From Sympetrum striolatum (lineage: Eukaryota > Arthropoda > Insecta > Odonata > Libellulidae), in contig OX388345.1 in assembly GCA_947579665.1 (NCBI GenBank), positions 70,423,454 to 70,487,453 on the forward strand: a DNA stretch of 64,000 bases. Direction: 5' to 3'. The notes under the pieces were generated by a model. That model was given only the letters and a program-made list of their open reading frames with translations, searched no databases and had not been told where the DNA came from. Position numbers and translations under genes: made by a program. Position 1 is the first letter of the stretch. The number at the start of each line of letters is the position of its first letter. This document shows positions 1 through 11,390 of the stretch, one piece after another.

Positions 1-529
1 TTTCTATTAGGCTGGATCATTTGGAACAGCATCCTTATGATTTTTTTATTTGTTGCAGTAATTTTATATCTTATCATAAGCGCTTTTGTTCTCTACCTTA
101 AGCATTTTTAACAATTGGCCAATATCAGTGTTTAATTATATTAATGTGTTTCATAAATCGGATATTTTAAATTTCATCGATGTTTGAAATGTATTGATCT
201 TAAAACTTTATCGTTTAAAGTCAATTATAGATTACCGAATGTGCTCGAATTTTTATTTTATTAAATGTAATCGAGCATTAAATTAATAGCAGAAATTGTA
301 GAAAATCAGTTTTTATTATTTGTGGATTGCAGTAGGCTCTTATAGGTCCGTTTCTAATTAGTATTTATGAACCACATTTGCAATCGGAAAGATAATCTCA
401 GTAGCATTATTCTTCTCTATATTTTCTACATGTAGATTTACATAGGGTTCTGTGCTATTATATGTTGAGGTTTCGTTACATGTTTCCGCATATGAAATGT
501 GTTCATTCATCAATTAGTAATAGTTGAGT
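1..529. other. AT-rich gene-free stretch
   Basis: AT-rich DNA with stop codons frequent in all frames. I see no repeat, RNA gene or coding signal here. Confidence 0.5.
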
Positions 530-1007
530 TTTCCCTCTCCGAGAAGAGAGGACGGTATTGAAGGCGATTTGCTGAGGAATTCGGAATCTGCTACCAGTGT
601 TTCGGAAGCGGCGTCCCCTTTCGCAGGAACTGACTGACGCCTGAACCGGATTTCCTACCCTCCTCCTTTTTCTTTTAGCATATGAGATCCACGTCAGGCG
701 AGCCAATTTCCTCCTGCCCCTGTCAGAAGGCAGGAGTTCGCAGGAAGGTAGCTGTCATCAGTGGAAAGCCATCGTTGGCTCACACTCTCGCACGCTAGGG
801 TCGTTTGCGGTCTCGTGTTTTGAGGGATACAAACACTCGATAGAATATGGATTCAATGTATACCGGCAAATCGTAAAAAAACTCTCTTATACTCTAGGGG
901 CTTATAAAATTGGAGATTTTGAAATGTGTGGAAGTATGTTCCTCTGGTTGGTAGAAACGAATCGCCCGCAGAGTTGTATTTACATTTTATACAGCTCGAA
1001 ATGTTGA
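530..1007 (+). other. GC-richer island with a splice-acceptor-like site and an open frame
   Basis: The first GC-richer island spans about 530-830. At 650-678 a long pyrimidine run ends in TTTTAG, a good-looking 3' splice acceptor on the plus strand. The frame that reads TAT GAG ATC from 681 stays open for about 108 codons to a TGA at 1005-1007. It has no recognisable domain and lies in a different frame from the short ATG-initiated frame at 926. Open frames of this size are expected by chance in 64 kb, so a real (terminal) exon is only a possibility. Confidence 0.2.
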
Positions 1008-1009
1008 AC

Positions 1010-4000
1010 TATATTTTAACATTATTTAACAACATTCAAGTCGGGAATAACAAAACACGGCAAAATTCTACGTTGCAGAATCCAATGCTGTTTTCCATAT
1101 TTACGATTTTATAGCAAAAATGAAATTAAGTAAACTTGAAATAAATATTTACGAAATGGGTTGAGTTGAAAAGGGTATAAAGGAATGAAATATCAGTGTA
1201 CAAATGTAAATTTATTATTTAATATCAACAACATTAACCCCCTCTTTTATTGTATTGCAAGGAATTATTCATCTTAGGATAAATACATAATGGCGTAAAA
1301 AATATAATTACGTAGGTTGTACCATTTATAAAGACTGGGTTGGAAAGTATTAGAAGTAAGGAATTTGACGGAGCATTAAATTTGCCATCAATTCTATAAT
1401 TCAAGAAAGTGTTAGGAATTCCTCGATGTGTAACAAAATGGAACTGATAAATTCTTATAAAATATTAACGAACAATCATTACTCTTGACAATGACGAAAC
1501 ACTTGTTTGGGTTGTGAACGATATGATTAAGACATCCATCAATAATGTTGTATGCGAGGCTTATGAGACAGAAACGATTGTTGTAGCATAGGTTTTAGTC
1601 GGACTATTGTTTAAATATAAGCTGAAAAAAACAGGAATTAAGTGAGCCAGTTGCAGAGGCTAGCATTGTATCGATACATTACTAATTCTTTGAATCTTTT
1701 CCATCGAAACCCTTACGACCCTAACTTCCCTAAACTAAATATACAAAGCAGAGATTGATACATTTCTAAGATCCCCTGTTTCCACGCCAGGGGATAGCTA
1801 AGTTAAATCTGATTACTGATCTTTCATCGCATGTTTTTCTTGTTTTTCTTATCTCTCATCAGCATTACTTATCCGACTTAAAGGTTATGTTTACATTGTT
1901 AGAAAAAATAATCGGCACTTAATCGAAACCCAAAATATTTCCAGAATAAGAGACGTTACTAATGGATGCAGAAGCCGATGAAGTATATTGATTTAGGAAA
2001 AATACGAAGAAGAAAGATTTACTAAGAAATTCAACTGAAATAATACGCGGTAATAAATCAAAAGAAGGTTGATGAGAAAAGATGAATAATATATCGAAAG
2101 AAAGTCAGGAGAAATAATTATAAGTTAGTTAAAAGATTCAACTGAAAAATCAAGTCGCAAAAAATATTGTTTTTTATTTTAATTTAAGTTTTAAGTAAAT
2201 TATTTTCTAAAGCATTTGTCAGATTTACTAAAATACTTGGCTTTGAAGAATCTTGAGAGCGCTAAATATTTGCAACGCGAATCCTATTACCTGTGACCTA
2301 TGTATGGTACTCTATCGTAGTACGTGTAAAAGTATCATCTTTTCTTTTCTTTGCGTTATGCATTCCTGTAAGAAAGTCATGCTTGAAGCTATTGATAATA
2401 TAATTACGAAGTTCATAATTCCAGTGTTTATGTAATTGAATAACACAAGAATGAATACAAAATAAAAATAAAAAATAATCCATGAATAGAAACATATGAT
2501 CTCTTCAAAATTTCCCCATCACAAAAGTGTGATTAAAATTGAAAACTTGAATAACACTAACTCTTAATATCTTCTGAATTTCGATGTAATAGTAGCTACT
2601 TCTGGTGTATAATTTCCTGCGGGACCTCCTGCTGTCCCATAAATGGCAATGTCTTCCGCTAAGTGACTTCACATTCCGCCAGATACAAATATGTGGAGAA
2701 ATAAATGGCAACCCTTGTGGCCAGGTTTGATAAAGGTACGGTAGAGGATGGAGAAGGATTCATTGAAAAGGGAAAGGCCCATCGAAAATCTATTGGAAGA
2801 CTTCAGATTCGAATATTGGTTCTTCGGAAAAACTCGCCAACTACCACGAGAAGTATCCACATATTCTATTTTACATCTTCCGACTGAAGACTGTGTTTCG
2901 TCTCAGTCGCTGGTATAATGTTTCCAGACGCGCTTGCCACAAGATTGCCGCGAGCAAGGGATGTCACGAAACATCTGCCGTTAGTATGTCTACCGATGTC
3001 GGAAAGAATACATATAGTGGAAACTTGTTTTCTCGCGAGCCGACTTGAAAATGACTGCCGAGTCATTGAAAAGAAATGATGCCGTCAAGTTATTCAATTT
3101 TGAAAACTTTTATCGCCAAGATGTAAACATTGGGCGATTTGAGGCAATACCTACCACTAATGGAAGAACAATATTTAATGCCTGACGTAAATATTGTTTC
3201 CGATGTTGTTTCTCTCTGAAAATTGCTTATACATTATTGTAGAAATATTAAACCATATTGACGGTAAATGCACCATATCCAATTAAAAATTTGCACAAAT
3301 TTTACAAAATTTGAGTACTCACGACTCAAGACTTATTTCTATTATTATTAAATTATTCCATATTTAGGTGCATACAAGATGGTAGGTATTGAGATATATA
3401 CAAATGGAATTTGTGCAAACCTCAGTATTGATCAAATTAGATTTTATATCAGTTCCATCAATAAGCTCCAAGGAGATCCATTTCATTATAGAAAAAATTT
3501 AAATTTAATAATGTCGATAAACAATGAAAATACAGTTATGAAAAATGTAAGTGAAATACAATCGAGGAAAATTTTATTTCGACCTTTCTCGCCTTAGCAT
3601 TTTTCTTACATTTAAGTATCTTTAGAATAATTCAATGAATAAAAATTATTACTTATGAGATGTGTGTAGACCAACTCTATTACAAATAAAACGAAATAAT
3701 TGCGTTTCTTCCTATTTGAAATCATGATATTTGATTACTTATCGAATTAATAACGTATCTTTGCAAACATCTTTGCTACATATTTTGTTAATTTTTAATA
3801 TCCTATTTTAGTTATCTTGCGTTATTTTTCAGTGTACATGAAATTTTTCTTGCCGGAACTCTCTTCCAGTATTTGATTTAGACCGATTCATGTTCTACGT
3901 CAAATATTTGATTATTTACCATCAGGAGGAGGAAGCAACTCCCGAAAAACTCAACTCTAGTCAAAGGCAATTGAATTTTTCTAGGAATCGATTCTTCCCC

Positions 4001-4094
4001 TTTTGTTCATTAAATTGAACGAGGATAAACGATCAAGTTTTTCAACGGCAATAAGGGCTCGAATTCTTCGAATTTGTAATTGCAGAACTCTAAA
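1010..4094. other. AT-rich gene-free stretch
   Basis: Three kilobases of AT-rich sequence with only short unrelated open frames on both strands (for example a plus frame at 2705-2887 overlapping minus frames at 2505-2711 and 2669-2860). None resembles a known protein. No structured repeat was recognised. Confidence 0.45.
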
Positions 4095-4350
4095 CAAAGT
4101 TTCCTTGCTATGAGGGGTGCCTGATCGTAATTCTCCCAGAAGATATTTTCCTTTCCCTCCGAGAAGGCATAGGGCCCTTCCCCGAAGAGGGATGCATAAC
4201 GGAGACACTTTTAAGTGTAGTCTATGGCTTTTTGGAGAAAGGGAGTGCCCCCACGGTGTCTCTGTGGGTGGCGAAAGAGAAGATGGAGAGATACCGGGGA
4301 GAGGCCGATCGGAAATGAAGATGACCGAAATTTTAAAGGGAAATGGCTGA
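4095..4350. other. GC-richer island
   Basis: A short GC-richer block rich in GGAGA and CCCTT words. Open frames run through it on both strands (plus 4117-4350, minus 3981-4208), as expected where AT-rich stop codons are scarce. No protein motif is visible. It could be a regulatory island. Confidence 0.35.
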
Positions 4351-4808
4351 AAGAAATACGACTCGAAGCCTTTACTATTTTTACTGCGTAGGAAGTGATG
4401 CTTTGGCTATTTCAGTTCAGAGCATAAAGTCGTCTGCAGGACATGAGTAACTTAAAGATAAATAAATAACATATCCAAGGGACAATGGATGGCCAGGGTT
4501 CTCCCAGTCACGTCGATGTTTTCACTGCCATTTATTCATTTATACTTTACCTACGGCTGATTTTTATTTTTGCCCTGTTTTGTTTGAATTTGGTATCACA
4601 TATATAATGATTGGATTTATGAAATATAGGTTTGCTATGAAAAGGGGAAAATGTATTTTAATTTAATTCGAAATTAGTCTTGTCTATGGCTATGAAAGTA
4701 TGTAAGTATGAAGTGTAAGAAAGTATTGTAAGATATGACAACGGCGTTCATTTAGGTCACTCCTTATCGAATGCTATGAAAAACGTTATTGTAAGCATCT
4801 TTTTGCTG

Positions 4809-4905
4809 ATTTGCGAGGAACATTTCTTCTCATAGCATCCTTACTGAGAGAAGAAATCAAAGGTGGACTACCTAATTACTCTTCATGTCTAGTAAGCCTT
4901 AATTC
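4809..4905. repeat. Dispersed repeat D, copy 1
   Basis: This stretch shares an ordered series of words with 9532-9632 and 26079-26180: a TTGCG..GGA start, CTCATAGCAT, then AAATCAAAGG, ACCT..ACTC and AG(T/C)AAGCCT(T/C)A. The three copies are diverged but collinear and in the same orientation. In the third copy the minus strand reads GAGCGAAACATGTC, a motif of the CGAAAC type. The element class is not established. Confidence 0.55.
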
Positions 4906-5317
4906 ATTAAGTGAATAAAATTTCACCCCAAGGCCCATAGTAAATTCCAGAAAAGGTATTGGTTTATGGGTTTGGTTATTTTGTAAGCATTCCAAAATAT
5001 ACAGTTGATTAATTTATATTTCTTTGAGAAACAATGATATGCACTTCATAACGAATCGGTTTTTGAAAAATGTATGAATATTTTAGGCGGAATACCTACT
5101 CGATTTGGTCTTAGCGTCTCTGGCTTCTGATCCTTAAAATACTCCCCAGTATTCATATTTATCAATCGTACAAGTCTCAGAAAATGTCGTTTCCCTTCGT
5201 TGCTTTGGTTACGAAATTGAAAACATTCATTCCGTCTGTTACCGTGAGGTTTCTCCCGTAGATTAATTTTTTCCCGGCGACCCCAGGAAAACATGCATCT
5301 ATTGTCCAAGAGGAAAA

Positions 5318-5430
5318 TAACAATAAACTATACTATGCCTTAACCAGAAAAAACCCAATCAGACGGGATTCGAACCCAGGGCTTTGGTCTCGGTAAAATG
5401 ATCATTCCATCGCCGTGGATGGATAGTTGG
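5318..5430 (-). mobile_element. tRNA-derived SINE, family A (worn copy)
   Basis: On the minus strand the sequence carries a pol III B box, GGGTTCGAATCCCG, at about 5363-5376, followed by CTGATTGGG as in the other family A copies (…GGTTCGAATCCCGGCTGATCGG). The A-box side is degraded. The matching order of tRNA-like head, then (T/C)TGAT(T/C)GG, then a GGTTA-type body places it in the family best seen at 11391-11606 and 27381-27590. Confidence 0.6.
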
Positions 5431-5900
5431 CCCCTTGTTTTGCTTAGGTTCGTGTGTGGCTTGTGCCCATGGCGGCGATATATTGCTTAATTCCTCTGCC
5501 TCGTGCGGTCCCACAAGGTTCAGGTCTAGGGCCGGATTGACTTGCCTCCTTCTACGACACTTCGCCGCCCCTCCCGTGTCCGGAACTCCTTTTTTACGTC
5601 CCGATTTCTCTGTTTGCCTAATCTAGGGTTAATCTGGACTTGCAGCCGTCTGTTTACGGAAATGTACCCGGGAGATATCCATCTCTGGGACTCCCTCCCC
5701 TAATCTGATTGTTAGTACAAGAAATATTTCCACGTCACTTTTTTATCGTTTCCTTTTTCAAGACGCGGCGGTAAACGCAGCGTGAAAACCGACGCGCGGC
5801 GTTCGTATTTGAAGTGCGCTCGTGGATGTCCCGACATTTTTTCGATATTGCGCCTAAAACAATATTTGGCTTTGCTTGGGTGTGCGGAAAAGTTCACTAG
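5431..5900. other. GC-richer island
   Basis: A GC-richer block next to the SINE. It contains an ATG in a favourable context (CCCATGG) at 5469-5471, opening a frame of only 23 codons that ends with TGA at 5538-5540. A minus-strand frame covers 5712-5897. Neither has a recognisable domain. The block could be a promoter-proximal or regulatory island, but no TATA box or clear initiator could be assigned. Confidence 0.3.
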
Positions 5901-6447
5901 CGCCTCTGACGTCGGAAGCCGGAGTTAATTTACTGTGGAATTTTCGTGGGTGAAAAAACTTAATTCATCATTCAGGACTGTGTGCTTATGCAAATTGTGG
6001 TAAACGGCATTGCTTCGTCATTCGAATTATTCTCCAGTTTGGCCAGTTACCGCACGCGTTGCTTGTTTGATATCCAGAGAAGCAAGAGGAACATATCCGT
6101 TTGAATACGTTCAATGAGTATGTTATATCCAATGAATTTCTTTATTTCATTTTTAACCGCTGCAATTAATGGGAGAAATCGAGAAGGGAAATTATGTTCC
6201 ACAAAAAATACTATACTTGTAAAATTATCTATGTTTCACAAAACACTCGGATTTTAATGAGTAGGTACTAATTTGATATTCTTCAAATGGTAGGACGATT
6301 GACAACCACCTTGGAACTCAAGAATCTAAGGGACGTCCATTTATATTATGGGAAAATATTTAACACACCATATAGAAATGAATTTCTCTTATTGTAGATG
6401 ACGTTAATAAGATTTGAATACATCTACAATGTATTAAATATTTACAG

Positions 6448-6515
6448 GTTAGATGGAAGAGGAGACTTTTTAGTCTCAATCTCGCCTAATAAAGACCCTA
6501 ATAATAATAATATTA
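6448..6515 (+). mobile_element. 3' tail of a non-LTR retrotransposon (LINE tail family)
   Basis: The sequence GGTTAGATG.AAGAGGAGACTTTTTAGTCTCAATCTCGCC is split by a small stem-loop (GAGACT / AGTCTC, four-base loop, 6462-6477), followed by TAATAAAG and a run of AAT triplets. The same hairpin, with a different loop, is followed by the same CAATCTCGCC word at 54082-54106. A looser version lies at 36253-36330. A conserved 3' hairpin followed by a triplet tail is typical of LINE 3' ends. No coding part of the element is recognisable upstream. Confidence 0.7.
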
Positions 6516-7240
6516 ATTGTTGGAGATATCCATCAACAATTAAGTATTTTGGTCGGATGAAGTAACAGATAACAAATCCTCAATAAATAATATGATAAGA
6601 ATATGTATAGTAAATCCAACATTAACTTCAATTATTTAAATTGATGATAGTCGAATAAAGTTGATGCAGGATTTACTACAGACTTTTCATTCATATAATA
6701 ATGAAAGACTTTTGAAAAAATTCACTCCTGAGACAGTATCTTTCTTTATTTCTTGGTAGCCTGAAATATTCTGGAAGCCTTCATAGCATACGTAAAAACT
6801 TTTATAAACATTAAATTATTAAAATCCATATCTTAGTATAGATAAAAGTATGACTTCAGTTATCATAAATTTTTCAAATTCGGTTGAAGTTGACCCCCGA
6901 AAGGGTACTGCAAATCTACCTTTAGACATACTAAAGACTAGGGGTTTGATGTCCCAACAATATGGAAAGAATAACAAAAATTTGAGGCGAAGGAAAGTTA
7001 ACAACGAAGGCAGCTGATTAGCAACAGTTAAGACGAAACAATCATCTAATTCAGATAATAGCGAAATATGTGTCGTAAACACTACAAATGAGACAGGTAA
7101 TTGTTGTCTTTGGATGATTGCGATTTTAGAACCACATGTGAACAAAATGTTAGAATAATTACGTTAGCATAGCAGCCAATGAGGGAAAATCACGGTGTAA
7201 TTACCCCTAAGAAGTCGATTCTGCATTATAACGACTGAGA
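6516..7240. other. Gene-free stretch with an unassigned 108-codon open frame
   Basis: Mostly AT-rich. A minus-strand frame at 6819-7145 runs for 108 codons and is hydrophobic in its middle part (LLTFLRLKFLLFFPYCW). It has no family signature and no supporting splice signal, and is probably a chance frame. Confidence 0.3.
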
Positions 7241-7261
7241 CACAATGACGTTCTCATTGTG
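7241..7261. promoter_or_regulatory. Inverted Sox-like site pair
   Basis: CACAATGA and TCATTGTG form an 8-bp inverted repeat around a five-base spacer (CGTTC). Each arm contains ACAATG, a Sox-type HMG-box recognition word. Inverted pairs of such words bind SoxE dimers in animals. Function here is inferred from the motif only. Confidence 0.25.
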
Positions 7262-7715
7262 AGCAGTGCTCCAACTCTCGGAGGCATCTCGAAGCCCAAT
7301 CCGAGAGCAGGAATTAAGGGCAGCGATCGATCATAATTTTTTGCTCTCCAATGGTCGGAGCAAGTGCATGCGGCCATTTCAATTTCCAGAGAGAAAGGAT
7401 CTTAAGAGCTCTTCGAAGAGTTCTCGAGCAGCGGAACTTTGCTCCTTTTATCAAATTATCCTCCCCGCACTTTTTCTACGCTACGCCCCTTCGCTAGCTG
7501 TACAAGCGTGAACGAGCGGGAACCATGGTTTACGTTTGGAATTTATGGTGGCACATCCATTTTCTGAATGACCACTTAGGGAAAGTTCTCGAGAGTGACC
7601 GGGAGGGACGGATTTGGGTATTAGGATCGCCATACGGTCTTGCTTTGGGTTGGGCCACAGTAAACGAAAGTCATGAGGCTGAGATGAGGAAGATTGCTAA
7701 TCAACGGAAATACTG
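7262..7715. other. GC-richer island
   Basis: A GC-richer block carrying two consecutive plus-strand open frames (7266-7511 and 7525-7716) in different phases, neither with a recognisable domain. The boundary between them (ACCATGGTTTACG at 7522-7534) has a good Kozak-like context. No conserved protein is apparent. Confidence 0.3.
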
Positions 7716-9189
7716 AGTTAAAGGGTTTGGTATAAGGTTGACCCTGGGATGATTGGAGATTTAGGAAAAGGAAGAACTATATTCATATTTAAACGACATT
7801 ATGGTGTAAAAGATTTTTTTTCCAGAAGTTTTACTGTGGCATATTTTGACGAGGAAGTATTTCGCGCGATATAAGGTCAAATTATGGCTTCTAATTTTAA
7901 TATTCAATAGTTTTACTCCTGTTCAAACTGAATTTTCAATTTGTATATCATGATGACGAAGGAGTGTAGGTGAAATTGGTTAAGCAGACGTGCAGAAGCA
8001 GACACTTAGATTGTGATCGATTCAAATGAAATAGCATACAATACTATCAGATATAAGTCAAGTAGAAAATATCAACGACAACAGTGAATAATTTTGAATC
8101 TTGTAGTATCTCACAGGAAACAATTGTAGAATCTTGCTCACCTGTAGTTATCTTTTCCAGCTATTATTAACTATTGTGTTGGAATGTAAACGTTTTCTCG
8201 ATACTATGGATTTTAATCTTCTAATATTTTTGCTTTTTTAAATGAAATTCAGCTGACGTCAGTATGATGAAATTATTTGTTTCTACTGAAATAATCATCT
8301 TTTGATTAGAGAGTACCTGACGGAAAGCTGTCACTTTATTTACGTATTCTCAAAGAACTTACTTCGTCGTGTTGTAGTGAAAAATCGTGTCGTTTTCATT
8401 AATTATGTGCAGTTTTGTAGGGAAGATATTGCTTCAAAGTCAATTTTCTATAAAGTATCATTTTTTCGTTTATTGATACTCTTTTTATTATTATTACTCT
8501 ATGAACCATGGGCTGTGGGAAATGACTCTGACCAGATAATCAATTAGTGTAGCATATGCAAATTCTCGATAACAGATGAAAAATCAGGAATATACTTTAA
8601 GAAAAATTATATTTAATCTCTGTATTTAGTACCGTGGTCATTTCAGCATCGATTCATCCCTTTTCTGAATTCTATTAATGGATTCTTGTTTCAAATATAT
8701 ACCTGTTCAAAATGATTGTTGTTTCTTATTTTATTTAGTTTACCACTTAGTTTGAAAATCCTCATTTATTCCGGGGAAATATATTGATACGAGTTAACCT
8801 TATAAAAGGGTCTAGATAGGAACGGCCATCAAACTTAAAAAAAAAAAATTATCTCACGTATTGGTTATGTTTCGGAAGCTCTATATGCTGTCATCGGAAA
8901 CTCGTGATCAATCATCTAACTTTCAAATTCAATCTGCTTTTTTTCTCTACCGTTGGCTTCTTCAAATGAGTGTCGATCCATCACTCAAAATTTTATTTTC
9001 CTATCTAACTCATCCAGAACATTTAATGATGATTTTTATTGAAATTGATGGTCGAGAAAACTTCGTTACCGAGGTCGTCAACTCTGATATCAATTGACGA
9101 AATATAGTGATTGTAGCTGAATGACGATTTTTGTAATGGTTTTCTTTTAATAAATTGGCGCATTAGCTTATCTCATACCATGAATTTGA
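7716..9189. other. AT-rich gene-free stretch with a CGAAAC-type motif
   Basis: The stretch is AT-rich and has a poly-A run near 8837-8849. On the minus strand, 8897-8862 reads CCGATGACAGC…GAGCTTCCGAAACATAACC. This is a GATGA word, a short AGC/GCT stem, then CGAAAC, the same layout seen in the other CGAAAC repeats of this window. Nothing coding was recognised. Confidence 0.35.
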
Positions 9190-9340
9190 CAGGTAATAAT
9201 ACATGAATATTAATAGTTGTATTGTTAAAGATGCTTCTACAGCTTAGGTCATTTCGCACGTGGGCTCCCACCGGGAATCGAACCCGGGACCGCTTTCGCC
9301 GAGCTGAAAATTACTACCCACTTGACTATCTGGAAACTCG
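9190..9340 (-). mobile_element. tRNA-derived SINE, family B, copy 1
   Basis: On the minus strand a tRNA-like head carries an A-box-like TAGTCAAGTGGGTAG and an intact T arm with B box (GGTCCCGGGTTCGATTCCCGG). It is followed by a non-tRNA body with CACGTGCGAAATGACCT.AAG. The same body follows a similar head at 20125-20275 (ATGTGCGAAATGACCTTAAG). The orders match and both copies lie on the minus strand. A functional tRNA gene is unlikely because the cloverleaf does not close outside the T arm. Confidence 0.75.
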
Positions 9341-9414
9341 TATGTGTATTTTTCATTCAACTTTTGCCTTAGTTGTTTTCTTTGGTTTGATAGTGAGAAT
9401 GATACGAAGTTTTG

Positions 9415-9522
9415 AGTCATGCTGAATATTGGCATTTTTTTGGTCACCCCTTTCCCATTCAATATAATTTTCGCAGCATTAAGTAAGGGGCGACCAAAAA
9501 AATGCCAATATTCAGGATGACT
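9415..9522. repeat. Long near-perfect stem-loop
   Basis: Arms 9415-9452 and 9485-9522 pair over 38 bp with two mismatches around a 32-nt loop. The inner 30 bp (starting TGAATATTGGC) has a single mismatch, which would be a G-U wobble in a minus-strand transcript. The total length is about 108 nt, close to a microRNA precursor, but a recent tiny foldback transposon (MITE) is an equal alternative. It lies between SINE B and dispersed repeat D. Confidence 0.85.
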
Positions 9523-9531
9523 AGCAGTCGT

Positions 9532-9632
9532 AATTGCGCAAAATTTTTCCAGTTGTAGCATTTTGGCTCAGTGAGGAAATCAAAGGCAAAATACCTCACT
9601 CCCTATCTTACCTAGCAAGCCTCATTATCTCT
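9532..9632. repeat. Dispersed repeat D, copy 2
   Basis: Contains TGTAGCAT, then GAGGAAATCAAAGG, ATACCTCACTCC and CCTAGCAAGCCTCA in the same order and orientation as at 4809-4905 and 26079-26180. This copy sits 10 bp beyond the long stem-loop, so the hairpin may be an insertion in or next to a composite element. Confidence 0.6.
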
Positions 9633-9899
9633 TCGTCGTTTGTTAGGTAATGGTGGTGAATTATAAGTTACTATAATCCTTTACAGAACAGATATTTTTA
9701 CGTTAAATTTTCCTACGATGAAGTAAGAGAAAAAATCTCTCTCCTCGTCCACCTTAAGCTAAAAAATGCTCTGAAGAGAGAGAGGGAGATAGGTGAAATG
9801 TTTTGAGGTTCAAACCGCCCTCCGTGCTTTTGACTGCACACAACAGAAGAACATTGACTAAGACGTAGAATTTTCCAAACTTTTCGACATGAGAAAGAG

Positions 9900-10560
9900 A
9901 GGAGACAATAAATTCTTACCTAAGGTTCCAGGTTCCGTGTTGCCCAAGGAATTTGGTTAAGAGACATTCATTCCGGTGACATCTTCCCCGTTCCTCCACA
10001 CCAAGGGTGTCATTGTACCCTCGCAAGGTAAAAATTGGAACGCAGGGAAAATTTCTCAGGTGAGAATGGGAAGACAAGGGAAGATGAACAACTGGCCTGC
10101 TTTCCGAGCCTCCCCATCGCGACAAAGCTGATCCGTCTTTTCCCTAGGGGGGCGGGAAAAACCACAAAAAACGCAAAGACAAAGAAATAAGGGTTCGAGA
10201 GAGGGTGTGTGTGTGCCTTCTTCACCAAGGGGACCATCTCGCGTTTGCCCCTTATGAAGTAAAAGCCGCTCGTCCTTTGAGTCCTTTGGCACGAAACAAA
10301 TGAGCCTTTCAAAGTCCCTTTATCTCACGAGGCGATCTCCTCCCCTCATTTCTCCTTATCCGTGGCTCACATCCGCCCTCCGAGGTTCAGAGATGTGCCA
10401 CTTACGGTGGCGCTATCTTCCCTCTTCCATTTTCTTCGAGGCGCTCCTTAGCACTTTTGCTTTAAGTGCAAAGGTGCTCGGGTTATCGTTTTGTTTATCT
10501 TGATTGCCGTCCTGCAAGGTACGCTTGCCATAACTTTGAGGGCAAGAAGGATATCTTCTG
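9900..10560. other. GC-richer island
   Basis: A GC-richer block with overlapping open frames on the minus strand (10010-10312, 10056-10292, 9916-10125) and the plus strand (10300-10503). Frames open in several phases at once point to composition rather than coding. It includes a short GT dinucleotide run at about 10206-10216. A frame reading TTTCTCAG then GTGAGAA at 10050-10062 has a weak acceptor and donor back to back, but lacks a proper pyrimidine tract. Confidence 0.3.
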
Positions 10561-11390
10561 GAGTACTTACGCTTAGTGTTGTCACTAGGTTTTCTGGGTG
10601 TAATTTCTTACCTTGTGGGTTAAATCTATTTTCATGCTGAGATTAGATTCAGAGGTCGCTGCAAATTGAGGCTGTTTAAAAGCAAGTCATTTTTTCGACT
10701 CCTCATTTCTCTCTATCACAGGTTTTGCAGAACATTTTTTATGTCAATATCTTTTTTATATTTCCTTTGGGACGTTTTACAGGAAAATTTTCACCCTAGG
10801 ATGATCATATAATTAGCTATTTTTCAGAAATATTAACTTATCATTAAGATCCTATCCCTATGACAAAATGCTTATAACGAACAATCAGGTATACCTCAAC
10901 TTTAGATCTATATTTCGAGGTTTGCAAAAAATCGAGGTTGACCTATCTTTAAAAAAAATTAAGTTTTGGAATCTTAGTAAAACGTTTTCTATTATAAAGA
11001 TATACCAAAATAAATACCCTGGTCATCCTAAACTGATGTTGACACGTGGAAAGTTATTCATTTGTAAAAATATTAAACTAACACATATTGATGTTTACAG
11101 ACAGTATAGCTACATAAAGAGCAAAACACACATTGCGTTTACAGTGTCGGTGGATATCGTAACATCGTACGTTACGATATGTGGGCATAATAAGAAAATA
11201 TACACATTCTACATAATATAAAAATTCAAATGGTCAATGAAGTAGGTAAATTTTGTAGGTTTATTATAATTATGAAGTAGTTGCCCTTGTGTTGATCATG
11301 ACATTTAATTCGCCATGTTAATAAAAAATTAATATCAATTGTATCATATGATGAAAGGGGAATATTTCGTACTCAATAATGTTACTATAC
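10561..11390. other. AT-rich gene-free stretch
   Basis: AT-rich with a 117-codon plus-strand frame (10868-11221) rich in Ile, Lys and Tyr, as expected for AT-rich non-coding DNA. A 10-bp perfect stem with a seven-base loop lies at 11154-11180 (ATATCGTAAC / GTTACGATAT). No other structure was recognised. Confidence 0.35.

Noticed and set aside
9262..9335. tRNA gene on the minus strand
   Set aside because: Only the T arm is preserved, and it shares a non-tRNA body with 20125-20275.
10868..11221. A 117-codon plus-strand open frame
   Set aside because: Its residues are those expected from AT-rich DNA (Ile, Lys, Asn, Tyr), with no domain and no splice context.
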